The position numbers and the translations under genes were made by a program. A model generated the notes under the pieces. It had not been told where the DNA came from, made no database searches, and worked only from the letters and a program-made list of their open reading frames with translations. 64,000 nucleotides of DNA from Luteibacter jiangsuensis (GTDB taxonomy: Bacteria; Pseudomonadota; Gammaproteobacteria; Xanthomonadales; Rhodanobacteraceae): NCBI RefSeq assembly GCF_030812295.1, contig NZ_JAUSSK010000002.1:774001-838000 (forward strand), written 5' to 3'. Numbering within the stretch: the stretch's first letter is position 1; each line of letters begins with the position of its first letter. Below, one piece after another: positions 47,296 through 55,542 of this stretch.

Positions 47296-48777
47296 GTGAA
47301 CGACGTCCTGCTCGAAGCACGCGAGGTTTCCAAGAGCTTCAATGGCGTGACCGCCTTGCGCGACGGCCGGCTCACCCTTCGCGCGGGCAGCGTCCACGCC
47401 CTCTGCGGGGGCAACGGGGCGGGGAAGTCGACCTTCCTGAATATCCTCATGGGCTTGCTACGGCGCGATGGCGGCAGCATCCGCCGCAATGGCGTCGAGG
47501 TGTCGTTCGCCAGCCCGGGCGACGCGCTGGCCCACGGCATGGCGATCATCACCCAGGAACTCTCCCCGGTGATGGGCATGACGGTGGCGGAAAACCTCTA
47601 CCTCGGCCGTGAACCCACCCTGGGCGGCTTCTTCGTCGATTACCGCAAGCTGCGGAAACAGGCCCAGGCCTTGCTCGACCGGCTCGGCTTCGCCATCGAT
47701 GCCGGCCGCGTGATGAGCGAGCTGAGCCTCGCCCAGGTCCAGCTCGTCGAGATCGCCAAGGCATTCAGCTACGACTGCCAGGTGATCATCATGGACGAGC
47801 CCACCTCCGCGATCGGCGAACGCGAGACCGAAACGCTGTTCGCGGCGATCCGCAGCGTCACGGCCAACGGCGCGGGCATCGTGTACGTGTCGCATCGATT
47901 GTCCGAGCTCGCGGAAATCGCCGAGGACTACACGATCTTCCGCGATGGCGCCTACGTCGAAAGCGGGAAGCTGGTGGATATCGACCGCGCCCACCTCGTC
48001 CGCGGCATCGTCGGCCGGGAACTCGTGGCCGTGGACAAGGAAAAGCGTCCCGCCAGCGACAAGGTCTGCCTCAACGTGGATGGTCTTTCGCGCAAGAACG
48101 AGTTCAGCGACGTGAGCCTGCAGGTGCGCCACGGGGAAATCCTCGGCATCTATGGCCTGATGGGCTCGGGACGTAGTGAATTCCTCAATTGCGTATACGG
48201 CCTGACATCACCGGACGGCGGCAACGTGTTGCTCGATGGCAAGCCGCTGCCGAAGGGCGACCCGGCGGCGACGATCCGTGCCGGCATATCGCTGGTGACG
48301 GAAGATCGCAAGGATACCGGCCTGGTCCTGTCCGGCAGCGTGCGCGAGAACATCGCGATGGCGGCGTATCCCAGCCTGTCGAGCCTGTCGGTCATCAATG
48401 GTCGCAGGGAACGGGCGCTGGCCGACGAGATGATCGGCAAGCTCAACGTGAAGACGGCCTCGCAAGAGCTGCCGGTCAGTTCCATGAGCGGCGGCAACCA
48501 GCAAAAGGTGGTGTTGGCCAAGTGTCTCTCCACCGGCCCGACGCTGCTGCTTTGCGACGAGCCCACGCGTGGCATCGACGAGGGCGCGAAGCAGGAGATC
48601 TACAAGCTGCTCGACCAGTTCGTTCGCGCCGGCGGCGCCGTGATCGTCGTCTCGTCCGAGGCGCCGGAGCTGCTCTATCTCTCCGATCGCATCGCCGTCT
48701 TCAAGGGCGGCAGGATCGTCGCCATGCGCGACGACGACAACCTCTCCCAGGAAACCCTGCTGCATCTCGCCTCATGA
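47296..48777 (+). CDS. Sugar ABC transporter ATP-binding protein (RbsA/MglA type)
   Basis: ATPase of a carbohydrate uptake transporter, 493 aa, with two ABC cassettes in one chain as in RbsA. The first has Walker A GGNGAGKS, signature LSLAQVQLVEIAKA and Walker B IIMDEPTSAI. The second has the variant P-loop GLMGSGRSEF, signature SGGNQQKVVLAKCL and LLCDEPTRGID. The GTG at 47296 has AGAGG upstream. It is first in an operon of seven genes and overlaps the permease by 4 nt. Substrate is inferred to be a C4 polyol from the downstream enzymes. Confidence 0.92.
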   Translation: MNDVLLEAREVSKSFNGVTALRDGRLTLRAGSVHALCGGNGAGKSTFLNILMGLLRRDGGSIRRNGVEVSFASPGDALAHGMAIITQELSPVMGMTVAENLYLGREPTLGGFFVDYRKLRKQAQALLDRLGFAIDAGRVMSELSLAQVQLVEIAKAFSYDCQVIIMDEPTSAIGERETETLFAAIRSVTANGAGIVYVSHRLSELAEIAEDYTIFRDGAYVESGKLVDIDRAHLVRGIVGRELVAVDKEKRPASDKVCLNVDGLSRKNEFSDVSLQVRHGEILGIYGLMGSGRSEFLNCVYGLTSPDGGNVLLDGKPLPKGDPAATIRAGISLVTEDRKDTGLVLSGSVRENIAMAAYPSLSSLSVINGRRERALADEMIGKLNVKTASQELPVSSMSGGNQQKVVLAKCLSTGPTLLLCDEPTRGIDEGAKQEIYKLLDQFVRAGGAVIVVSSEAPELLYLSDRIAVFKGGRIVAMRDDDNLSQETLLHLAS

Positions 48778-49757
48778 ACGCACAGACCCTCACCACGCCG
48801 GCAACGGCAACCGTCGCGCCGCGGCAGCGGATGCGCACCTTCATCGACCGCTTCGCGATGCCGATCATCTTCGTCGTGCTCTGCGTGGTGCTCGCGTTCT
48901 CCAGCGAGTACTTCCTGACCGCGCGGAACCTGATGGACATCCTCAGGCAGACCTCGATCAACGGCATCCTCGCGATCGGCATGACCTACGTCATCCTCAC
49001 CAAGGGCATCGACCTCTCGGTGGGCTCGATCCTGGCCTTCGCGGGGATCTGCAGCGGGCTCATCGCCGCACAGGGCCACGGCCTGCTCGCCGCCCTCAGT
49101 GCCGGCTTGCTCGCGGGTGCCGTGCTGGGCGCGGTGAACGGCTTCGTCGTCGCTCGTCTCTCGGTGCCGCCGTTCGTGGCCACCCTGGGCATGCTGAGCG
49201 TCGCCCGTGGCCTCACCTATATCGTCAACGACGGCAGCCCCGTCGCCGACCTGCCGGACGCCTACCTCTCGCTCGGCGACGGCAAGCTCGGCCCGCTGAG
49301 CATGCCTATCGTGATCTTCGCCGCCGTGGCCTTGCTGTTCTGGATGGTCCTGAAATACACGACCTACGGCCGCTATGTGTACGCGGTCGGCGGCAACGAG
49401 AAGAGCGCGCGCACTTCGGGCATCGGCGTGCGCAAGGTGATCTTCTCCGTCTACGTGGTCTCGGGCCTGCTTGCCGGACTCGCCGGCATGGTCCTTTCCG
49501 CGCGTACCACGTCGGCGCTGCCGCAGGCGGGCCTCTCCTACGAACTCGACGCGATCGCCGCGGTGGTGATCGGCGGGACCAGCCTGTCCGGTGGCACCGG
49601 CAGCCTGGTCGGTACGCTGTTCGGCGCGCTGCTCATCGGTGTCATCAATAACGGCCTCAACCTCCTCGGTGTGTCCTCGTACTACCAGCAGGTCGCCAAG
49701 GGACTGATCATCGTCCTGGCCGTGCTCCTCGACGTATCCCGCAAGAAACAGCGCTGA
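48774..49757 (+). CDS. Sugar ABC transporter permease (RbsC type)
   Basis: Inner-membrane channel of the carbohydrate importer, 327 aa, with about eight to ten helices and RbsC-family segments: [52 protein letters not shown], and [16 protein letters not shown]. It overlaps the ATPase by 4 nt (ATGA) and is followed after 31 nt by the binding protein gene. It presumably works as a homodimer with the double ATPase. Confidence 0.93.
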   Translation: MNAQTLTTPATATVAPRQRMRTFIDRFAMPIIFVVLCVVLAFSSEYFLTARNLMDILRQTSINGILAIGMTYVILTKGIDLSVGSILAFAGICSGLIAAQGHGLLAALSAGLLAGAVLGAVNGFVVARLSVPPFVATLGMLSVARGLTYIVNDGSPVADLPDAYLSLGDGKLGPLSMPIVIFAAVALLFWMVLKYTTYGRYVYAVGGNEKSARTSGIGVRKVIFSVYVVSGLLAGLAGMVLSARTTSALPQAGLSYELDAIAAVVIGGTSLSGGTGSLVGTLFGALLIGVINNGLNLLGVSSYYQQVAKGLIIVLAVLLDVSRKKQR

Positions 49758-49788
49758 ACCGGCGCTCCCATTCCACGGAGAGAAACAC

Positions 49789-50784
49789 ATGAAATTGCGC
49801 AAGCTCCTCGTCTGCATGCTGGCCGCGAGCACCCTCATGGCGGGCGCCGTCGAAGCGAAGACCTACAAGATCGGTGCCGCCGTCTACGGTTTGAAGGGCC
49901 AGTTCATGCAGGCCTGGGTGAAATCGATCAAGGAACATCCCGCGGTGAAGGACGGCACGGTCCAGATCACCGTCTTCGACGGCAACTACGACGCCAACAC
50001 GCAGAACAACCAGATCGAGACGATGATCACGCAGCACTACGACGCGATCATCTTCGTGCCGATCGATACCAAGGCCAGCGTGGGCGCCGTACGTCATGCC
50101 ATGGCCGAGGACATCCCGGTGGTCGCTTCCAACACCAAGGTCGCCTCGGACAAGGTGGTCTACGTCGGCAACGACGACGTGGAGGGCGGCCGGCTCCAGG
50201 CGGCGGCGCTCGCGAAGCAGATCGGCGGCAAGGGCAACGTCGTCATCATCCAGGGACCGATCGGGCAGTCGGCGCAGATCGATCGCGAGAAGGGCGAGCT
50301 GGAAGTGCTGGCGAAGAATCCGGGCATCAAGATCATCGAGAAGAAGACGGCCAACTGGGACCGCGCCCAGGCACTGAGCCTCACGGAGGACTGGTTGAAC
50401 GCGCATCCCAAGCAGATCGCCGGCATCGTCTCGCAGAACGACGACATGGCCCTCGGCGCGCTCCAGGCCCTGAAGTCGCACGGTGTCTCGCCCAAGGACG
50501 TGCCGATCACCTCGATCGACGGCATGCCCGATGCGATCAAGGCGGCCCAGGCCGGTGAGATCACCACCTTCCTGCAGGATGCCCAGGCGCAGTCGCAAGG
50601 CGCGCTCGACGTGACGCTGGCCAAGCTCATCGGCGACAGCTACAAGCCGCGTTCGGTGATCTGGCAGCGCTACGGCAACCAGGTGAAGTGGGCCGATGGC
50701 AAGGCCGCCAGCTATATCCTGCCCTGGGTGCCGGTCACCCCGCAGAACGCGGACGCGTTGTACAAGCAGGTGACGGGCGGCTGA
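49789..50784 (+). CDS. Periplasmic sugar/polyol-binding protein
   Basis: Substrate-binding protein of the importer, 331 aa, of the periplasmic_binding_4 (RbsB-like) family. The signal peptide ends at VEA (about 23). The mature protein has GQFMQAWVKSIKEHP, NNQIETMITQHYDAIIFVPID, VVASNTKV, VGNDDVEGG, IQGPIGQSAQIDREKG, QNDDMALGALQAL and TSIDGMPDAI, typical of the fold. GAGAG precedes the ATG. Specificity for erythritol or threitol is inferred from the operon. Confidence 0.92.
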   Translation: MKLRKLLVCMLAASTLMAGAVEAKTYKIGAAVYGLKGQFMQAWVKSIKEHPAVKDGTVQITVFDGNYDANTQNNQIETMITQHYDAIIFVPIDTKASVGAVRHAMAEDIPVVASNTKVASDKVVYVGNDDVEGGRLQAAALAKQIGGKGNVVIIQGPIGQSAQIDREKGELEVLAKNPGIKIIEKKTANWDRAQALSLTEDWLNAHPKQIAGIVSQNDDMALGALQALKSHGVSPKDVPITSIDGMPDAIKAAQAGEITTFLQDAQAQSQGALDVTLAKLIGDSYKPRSVIWQRYGNQVKWADGKAASYILPWVPVTPQNADALYKQVTGG

Positions 50785-50786
50785 TC

Positions 50787-51554
50787 ATGAGCTCATTCTG
50801 GAACGACGCATTCGACCTCGGCGGCCAGGTGGCCGTCGTCACCGGCGGTGGCGCGGGCATCGGTTTCGCCTGCGCCGAACTGCTCGCCTCGCGCGGTGCC
50901 TCGGTGGCGTTGCTCGACCTGCGGCCGGACGTGGCGGATATCGCCGCCACGCTCCCGGGCGAAGCGGGCAAGCACATCGGTGTCACGCTCGACGTACGCG
51001 ACCTCGCCCAGGTGCACGCCGCCGTCGACGCCGTGATGAAGCGTTTCGGGCGCATCGATCACCTCGTCAACAGCGCGGGCGTGGCGATCCTCGACAAGGC
51101 CGTGGACGTGACCGAAGCCGGTTGGGACACGACCATGGACGTGAACCTGAAGGCCTCGTTCTTCGTGGCCCAGGCCGTCGCGAAGCCGATGATGGCGGCC
51201 GGCCGCGGCCGTATCGTGAACCTCGCCTCGCAGGCGGCCGTGGTCGCGCTCGATCGCCATGTGGCCTATTGCGCCAGCAAGGCGGCCATTGTCGGCATGA
51301 CCAAGGTGCTGGCGATCGAATGGGCCGGTTCGGGGATCACCGTCAACGCCGTATCGCCCACCGTGGTCGAGACCGAGCTGGGCAAGAAGGCCTGGGCCGG
51401 CGAAGTCGGTGAGCGGGCGAAGAAGCAGATTCCCATGGGGCGATTCGCCCAGCCCGCCGAGATCGCCGCGATGGTGCTCTACCTCCTCTCCGACGCGGCC
51501 GCGATGATCACCGGCGAAAACGTGGTGATCGACGGCGGCTACACCGTCCAGTAA
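50787..51554 (+). CDS. Short-chain dehydrogenase, D-threitol dehydrogenase-like
   Basis: NAD(P)-dependent oxidoreductase, 255 aa, classical SDR: TGGGAGIG at 19-26, NSAGVA, catalytic Ser148, Tyr161 and Lys165 (YCASK), and a C-terminal ENVVIDGGYTVQ. It starts 2 nt after the binding-protein stop. In the M. smegmatis tetritol pathways a SDR (DthD) oxidises D-threitol to D-erythrulose; this gene fills the same slot. Other polyol activities remain possible. Confidence 0.87.
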   Translation: MSSFWNDAFDLGGQVAVVTGGGAGIGFACAELLASRGASVALLDLRPDVADIAATLPGEAGKHIGVTLDVRDLAQVHAAVDAVMKRFGRIDHLVNSAGVAILDKAVDVTEAGWDTTMDVNLKASFFVAQAVAKPMMAAGRGRIVNLASQAAVVALDRHVAYCASKAAIVGMTKVLAIEWAGSGITVNAVSPTVVETELGKKAWAGEVGERAKKQIPMGRFAQPAEIAAMVLYLLSDAAAMITGENVVIDGGYTVQ

Positions 51555-51583
51555 TCCCTTCCGCAGAAAACGCAGGCCGACCC

Positions 51584-52699
51584 ATGTCCACCGTCATCGA
51601 ACCCCGCGAAGCGCGCGCCATCCCATCCATCCCCAAGACCATGCAGGCCGTGGTCTGCTACGCGCCCGAGGATTACCGCCTCGAGGAAGTGCCCGTGCCC
51701 ACGCCGGGGCCGGACGAGATACTGACCAAGGTGGAATTGGTCGGCATCTGCATGGGCGATATCAAGACCTATCGTGGCGCGCCATCGTTCTGGGGCGACG
51801 ACGAGCAGCCCCGTTACGTGAAGCCGCCGATGATTCCCGGCCACGAGTTCGTCTGCCGTGTCGTCGCGCTGGGGCCCGGCGCCGAGAAGCGTGGCGTCGC
51901 CGTGGGCGACCGCGTGATCTCCGAACAGATCGTGCCGTGCTGGGGCTGCCGCTTCTGCAACCACGGCCAGTACTGGATGTGCCAGAAGCACGATCTCTAC
52001 GGCTTCCAGAACAACGTCCAGGGCGCCATGGCGGAGTACATGATCTTCACCAGGGAGGGTATCGTGCACAAGGTGCCCGATGAGATCCCGCCGGACGAAG
52101 CGATCCTGATCGAACCGCTGGCGTGCTCGCTGCACGCCGCCGACCGTGCGGACGTGGGTTTCGACGACATCGTCGTCGTGGCCGGCGCGGGCACGCTCGG
52201 CCTCGGCATCATCGGCGCGGTACGCCTGCGCAACCCGAAGAAGCTCATCGTGCTGGACATGAAACCGGAGCGCGCCGCGCTGGCATTGCGCATGGGTGCG
52301 GACGAGGTATGGAACCCCGGCCAGGAAGACGTGGTGGCGAAGGTCAAGGCGATCACGGGCGGCTACGGTTGCGACATCTACATCGAGGCGACCGGCCACC
52401 ACCGGGCCGTGAACCAGGGCATGGCGATGCTGCGCAAGCTGGGCCGCTTCGTCGAGTTCAGCGTGTTCAACGACGAGGCCACGGTCGATTGGTCGATCAT
52501 CGGCGACCGCAAGGAACTGGACGTGCTCGGCTCGCATCTGGGACCGTACATGTATCCACGCGCCATCGACTTCATCGGACACCGCAAGATCGACGTGCGC
52601 GATATCGTCACCCACAAGTTCCCGCTGGCGAAGTTCGCCGAAGCCTTCGCGGTGATGGAACGCGGTGAACATTCGCTGAAAGTCGTACTCGAACCCTGA
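51584..52699 (+). CDS. eltD: Zinc-dependent alcohol dehydrogenase, erythritol/L-threitol dehydrogenase-like
   Basis: A 371-aa medium-chain dehydrogenase. The catalytic zinc ligands are Cys56, His87 and Glu88 (GHEF), and the structural zinc cysteines are 119, 122, 125 and 133 (CWGCRFCNHGQYWMC). The Rossmann motif is GAGTLGLGIIG. Segments such as TMQAVVC, PGHEFV-RVV, SEQIVPCW, HDLYGF and ELDVLGSHLGPY agree, from memory, with the M. smegmatis erythritol/L-threitol dehydrogenase EltD; an alignment is needed. It would oxidise the polyol to erythrulose for the kinase encoded next. Confidence 0.82.
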   Translation: MSTVIEPREARAIPSIPKTMQAVVCYAPEDYRLEEVPVPTPGPDEILTKVELVGICMGDIKTYRGAPSFWGDDEQPRYVKPPMIPGHEFVCRVVALGPGAEKRGVAVGDRVISEQIVPCWGCRFCNHGQYWMCQKHDLYGFQNNVQGAMAEYMIFTREGIVHKVPDEIPPDEAILIEPLACSLHAADRADVGFDDIVVVAGAGTLGLGIIGAVRLRNPKKLIVLDMKPERAALALRMGADEVWNPGQEDVVAKVKAITGGYGCDIYIEATGHHRAVNQGMAMLRKLGRFVEFSVFNDEATVDWSIIGDRKELDVLGSHLGPYMYPRAIDFIGHRKIDVRDIVTHKFPLAKFAEAFAVMERGEHSLKVVLEP

Positions 52700-52739
52700 G
52701 CCCCTTCGGCGCACACTCCACGTTTTCAGGAACCACGTA

Positions 52740-53741
52740 ATGAACCGAGTGATCAACGACCCCGAGAAGGTCGTCGAGGACATGGTACGCGGCATCGTCG
52801 CCGCCCATCCGGAGATGGCACTGGATAGCGCGAACCCGCGCGTGATCGGTGTCGCCACGAAGAAACCCGAAGGCTCCGTCGGCCTGGTCACGGGCGGCGG
52901 TTCGGGGCACGAACCCGCTTTCCTCGGCTATGTCGGGCCGGGCCTCCTGGACGCCGTCGCCGTCGGCGAGATCTTTTCGTCGCCCACGGCGAAGAGCTTT
53001 CTCGATGCCTTCAAGGCCGCGGACCGTGGCGCGGGCGTGGCCTGCCTCTACGGCAACTACGCCGGCGACAACATGAACGTGAAGATGGCGGTGAAGATGG
53101 CCGCCGCCCAGGGCATCGCGGTGAAGACCGTGGTCGCCAACGACGATGTCGCCTCCGCGCCGAAGACCGAACGCGAAAAGCGCCGTGGCGTGGCCGGCGA
53201 GATCGTCATGTGGAAATGCGGCGGTGCCCGTGCCGCCTTGGGTGGCAGCCTCGACGAAGTGATCGCCACCGCGCAGAAGGCGATCGATGCCACCCGTTCG
53301 GTGGGCATCGGCCTCTCGGCCTGCACCATCCCCGCCGCGGGCAAGGCCAACTTCCACATCGCCGACGGCGAGATGGAAGTCGGGATCGGCCATCACGGCG
53401 AGCACGGCGTGCAGGTAACGAAGACGGTGTCGTCCAGGGACATGGCGAAGATGATGCTGGACATCATCCTTCCCGACTTCCCGCTGGCGAAAGGCGACGA
53501 AGTGTCGGTCCTCGTCTCCGGTCTCGGCGCCACGCCTTTGATGGAGCAGTACATCTTCTATGCCGACGTGGCCGAGCAGCTCGAAGCCGCCGGTGCCGTC
53601 GTCGCCTTCCGTTTCGTCGGCAACCTGTTCACCTCGCTCGAGATGAATGGCATCACGCTGACGCTGACCCGGCTCGACGACGAATTGAAGGCCTGTCTCG
53701 CCCATCCTTGTTCGAGCATCGGCCTGAAGGTGCTGGCATGA
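52740..53741 (+). CDS. DhaK-type ketose kinase subunit (erythrulose kinase candidate)
   Basis: Substrate-binding subunit of the dihydroxyacetone kinase family, 333 aa. It has GGGSGHEPAFLGYVG (52-66), YGNYAGDNMN, and the substrate-binding His in VGIGHHGEHG (218/219), which forms a hemiaminal with the ketose in this family. It is paired with a DhaL subunit by a 4-nt overlap. No PTS DhaM is present, and both subunits together match ATP-dependent kinases. In tetritol pathways DhaK-family enzymes (DerK, LerK) phosphorylate erythrulose, which is the likely substrate here. Confidence 0.88.
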   Translation: MNRVINDPEKVVEDMVRGIVAAHPEMALDSANPRVIGVATKKPEGSVGLVTGGGSGHEPAFLGYVGPGLLDAVAVGEIFSSPTAKSFLDAFKAADRGAGVACLYGNYAGDNMNVKMAVKMAAAQGIAVKTVVANDDVASAPKTEREKRRGVAGEIVMWKCGGARAALGGSLDEVIATAQKAIDATRSVGIGLSACTIPAAGKANFHIADGEMEVGIGHHGEHGVQVTKTVSSRDMAKMMLDIILPDFPLAKGDEVSVLVSGLGATPLMEQYIFYADVAEQLEAAGAVVAFRFVGNLFTSLEMNGITLTLTRLDDELKACLAHPCSSIGLKVLA

Positions 53742-54394
53742 CGACCGCCGTTTCGCTTCCGCTTTCCGATGGGCGCTTCATCGTCGATGCCCTCGTCGCG
53801 ACGATCCGTGCCAACCGGGACTACCTTTCCGAGATCGATGCCGCCACGGGCGACGGCGATCATGGCATCAACATGGCCAAGGGCTTCGCCTTGTGTGCCG
53901 AACGCATGGATGCCGAGGACGTGCGTGGCGCGAGTGATGCGTTCGAAGCCCTGACGATGGCCTTGATGGACGACATCGGCGGATCGATGGGTCCCCTCTA
54001 CGGCAGCTTCTTCCTCGAATTCCAGCTCGCCTTCACGGGGCGCGATACGCTGGACGCGGCGCTGTTCGGGCAGGCGCTGGCCGCGGGCGTCGCGTCGGTC
54101 AAGGAGTTGGGTGGCGCGAAGGTGGGCGACAAGACCTTGATGGACACGCTGGTGCCGGCCGAGGTCGCGTATCGCGAGACGCTGGCGGGGGGTGGCGACT
54201 TCATCGAGGCCCTGGCCGCGATGTCGACGGCGGCGGAGCAGGGCAAGGATTCCACGAAGGACATGCAGGCCAGGATCGGCCGCGCGGCACGACTGGGTGA
54301 ACGCTCCATCGGCACCGTCGACGCCGGCGCGACCTCATGCTTCCTGATCCTGAAGTCGATGGCGGATTCGATCACGCGTCGTCTCGCGCCGTGA
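53738..54394 (+). CDS. DhaL-type ADP/ATP-binding kinase subunit
   Basis: Nucleotide-binding subunit of the kinase, 218 aa. The metal-binding aspartates are in SEIDAATGDGDHGINM (Asp34, Asp39, Asp41), followed by GGSMGPLYGSFF and GDKTLMDTLVPA and the closing DAGATSCFLIL, all typical of DhaL. It overlaps the DhaK-type gene by 4 nt, so the two are made together. It is the last gene of the operon; a REP pair starts 4 nt after its stop. Confidence 0.9.
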   Translation: MTTAVSLPLSDGRFIVDALVATIRANRDYLSEIDAATGDGDHGINMAKGFALCAERMDAEDVRGASDAFEALTMALMDDIGGSMGPLYGSFFLEFQLAFTGRDTLDAALFGQALAAGVASVKELGGAKVGDKTLMDTLVPAEVAYRETLAGGGDFIEALAAMSTAAEQGKDSTKDMQARIGRAARLGERSIGTVDAGATSCFLILKSMADSITRRLAP

Positions 54395-54397
54395 CTT

Positions 54398-54477
54398 GTG
54401 GGAGCCGCTTCAGCGGCGATCCCGTGGCAGCGGGCCAGTCTGAGGCAAGCCCCCATCGCCGCTGAAGCGGCTCCCAC
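54398..54477. repeat. Composite REP pair after the kinase operon
   Basis: GTGGGAGCCGCTTCAGCGGC... at 54398-54420 and the inverted arm at 54455-54477, with a 34-nt linker nearly identical to that at 33030-33063 (CCCG-x-GGCAGCGGG, then CAAGCCC). It lies between the convergent kinase and pilus operons, so it may serve as a shared 3'-end structure. Confidence 0.93.
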
Positions 54478-54484
54478 ACCAGCC

Positions 54485-54520
54485 TTCCCAAAGTCCTTCC
54501 CAAAGTCCTCCCCAAAGTCC
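54485..54520. repeat. 12-bp tandem repeat next to the REP pair
   Basis: Three units: TTCCCAAAGTCC, TTCCCAAAGTCC, TCCCCAAAGTCC, starting 8 nt after the REP pair and ending just before the pilus tip gene's stop. Unit length equals that of the unrelated 12-bp array beside the composite REP at 33007. Confidence 0.88.
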
Positions 54521-54525
54521 AACCC

Positions 54526-55542
54526 TCAATAAGTCACCGTCACCGTCACCACATCGCTGTACTCGCCGGCGCCAACGGCCGACTGCACCGGCACCCGGCC
54601 ATACACCGTCAGCGTCTGTTCCGCACCCGAGCCCGTCCCCGTCGCCGTATCGACGTTCAGCGACTCTCCCCAGCGCAGCGTGCGCTGGGTGTCACGGTAG
54701 AGCTCGTAGTTCACGAAGCCGCCCCCGGATGTCATTCGTCTCGTCGTCCCGGACGCGTTCTGTCCATTGTCCAACCCCACCTGGTATGCAGCGCGGTTGG
54801 TGCAGGTCATGCGCAGCAACGAGGTCTGGTCGCTGTTCGTCCGCAGCAGGCCCGGCACGCTGCCGAAGTTGAGATCGCTCGCCGTGGCGAGGGTGCACAG
54901 GTTCGATACGGATGCCGTTACCGTCGAGGACGGCCCGGCCCCGCTGGCGCCCCCGCCGCCACCACTCTGGCAACTCGCCGGATACGTTCCGAGGCTGAGC
55001 AGCACCTCGTTGTAGCGATACGCGAGACCGTTCGCGTTGAGTCCCCCGGCGAGGGTTCCGCTGTACGTGCCGCTCGACAGCGTCGACTGGCCAGCGGGCA
55101 CCCGGCCGTACACGGTGACGGAGCCGGTGCGTGTCTGTGGGTTCGACAGGATGGTGAAGGTCACCTGGAAGGTCAGCGGCGTGTACGTCGCGTTTCCGAT
55201 GGGACCCCACACGTTGCTGCGCGGCGAATCCTTGTACAGCTGGTACTGCATGCGATCACCGTTGCCGTTGATGGCGGTGCGCGGCGAGACGTTGCCTAGG
55301 TCGTCCGGCGCGAGCCCGATGCATCCGGTGAGGTAGACCCCGTAGAGGCCACCGAGCAGGCCGCCGCTGTACGTGCAGCTGTAGTCGATCGTCGCCGTGC
55401 CGTCGACGGTGCCGGACGTGGGGTCCACCGGGCCGAAGGCGAGCGTGGTGATGCCGGTGATCGTGCAGGTGGTCGTGGCTTCCGCCCGCGGCCCCGCCAG
55501 CAGTGCGGCAAGCGCGATGACGATGACGGCCAGCCACTTCAC
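54526..55542 (-). CDS. Archaic pilus tip protein with two spore-coat-U domains (CsuE-like)
   Basis: A 338-aa exported protein at the end of a chaperone-usher operon. A signal peptide (KWLAVIVIALAALLAG...AEA) precedes two SCPU domains, about 22-165 and 195-338. They share ITTLAFGPV/ASDLNFGSV, the Cys pairs, VYGRVPAGQS/VYGRVPVQSA and the final strand. A Gly/Ser-rich hinge (SGGGGGASG) separates them. Two domains in one chain is the form of tip adhesins such as CsuE. The GTG at 55542 overlaps the usher stop (GTGA) and gives the best signal peptide; an in-frame ATG at 55560 is the alternative. Confidence 0.87.
   Translation of the reverse strand: MKWLAVIVIALAALLAGPRAEATTTCTITGITTLAFGPVDPTSGTVDGTATIDYSCTYSGGLLGGLYGVYLTGCIGLAPDDLGNVSPRTAINGNGDRMQYQLYKDSPRSNVWGPIGNATYTPLTFQVTFTILSNPQTRTGSVTVYGRVPAGQSTLSSGTYSGTLAGGLNANGLAYRYNEVLLSLGTYPASCQSGGGGGASGAGPSSTVTASVSNLCTLATASDLNFGSVPGLLRTNSDQTSLLRMTCTNRAAYQVGLDNGQNASGTTRRMTSGGGFVNYELYRDTQRTLRWGESLNVDTATGTGSGAEQTLTVYGRVPVQSAVGAGEYSDVVTVTVTY

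Noticed and set aside
52740..54394. PTS-type dihydroxyacetone kinase (DhaKLM)
   Set aside because: No DhaM or other PTS domain is encoded nearby, and the operon has polyol dehydrogenases and an ABC importer.
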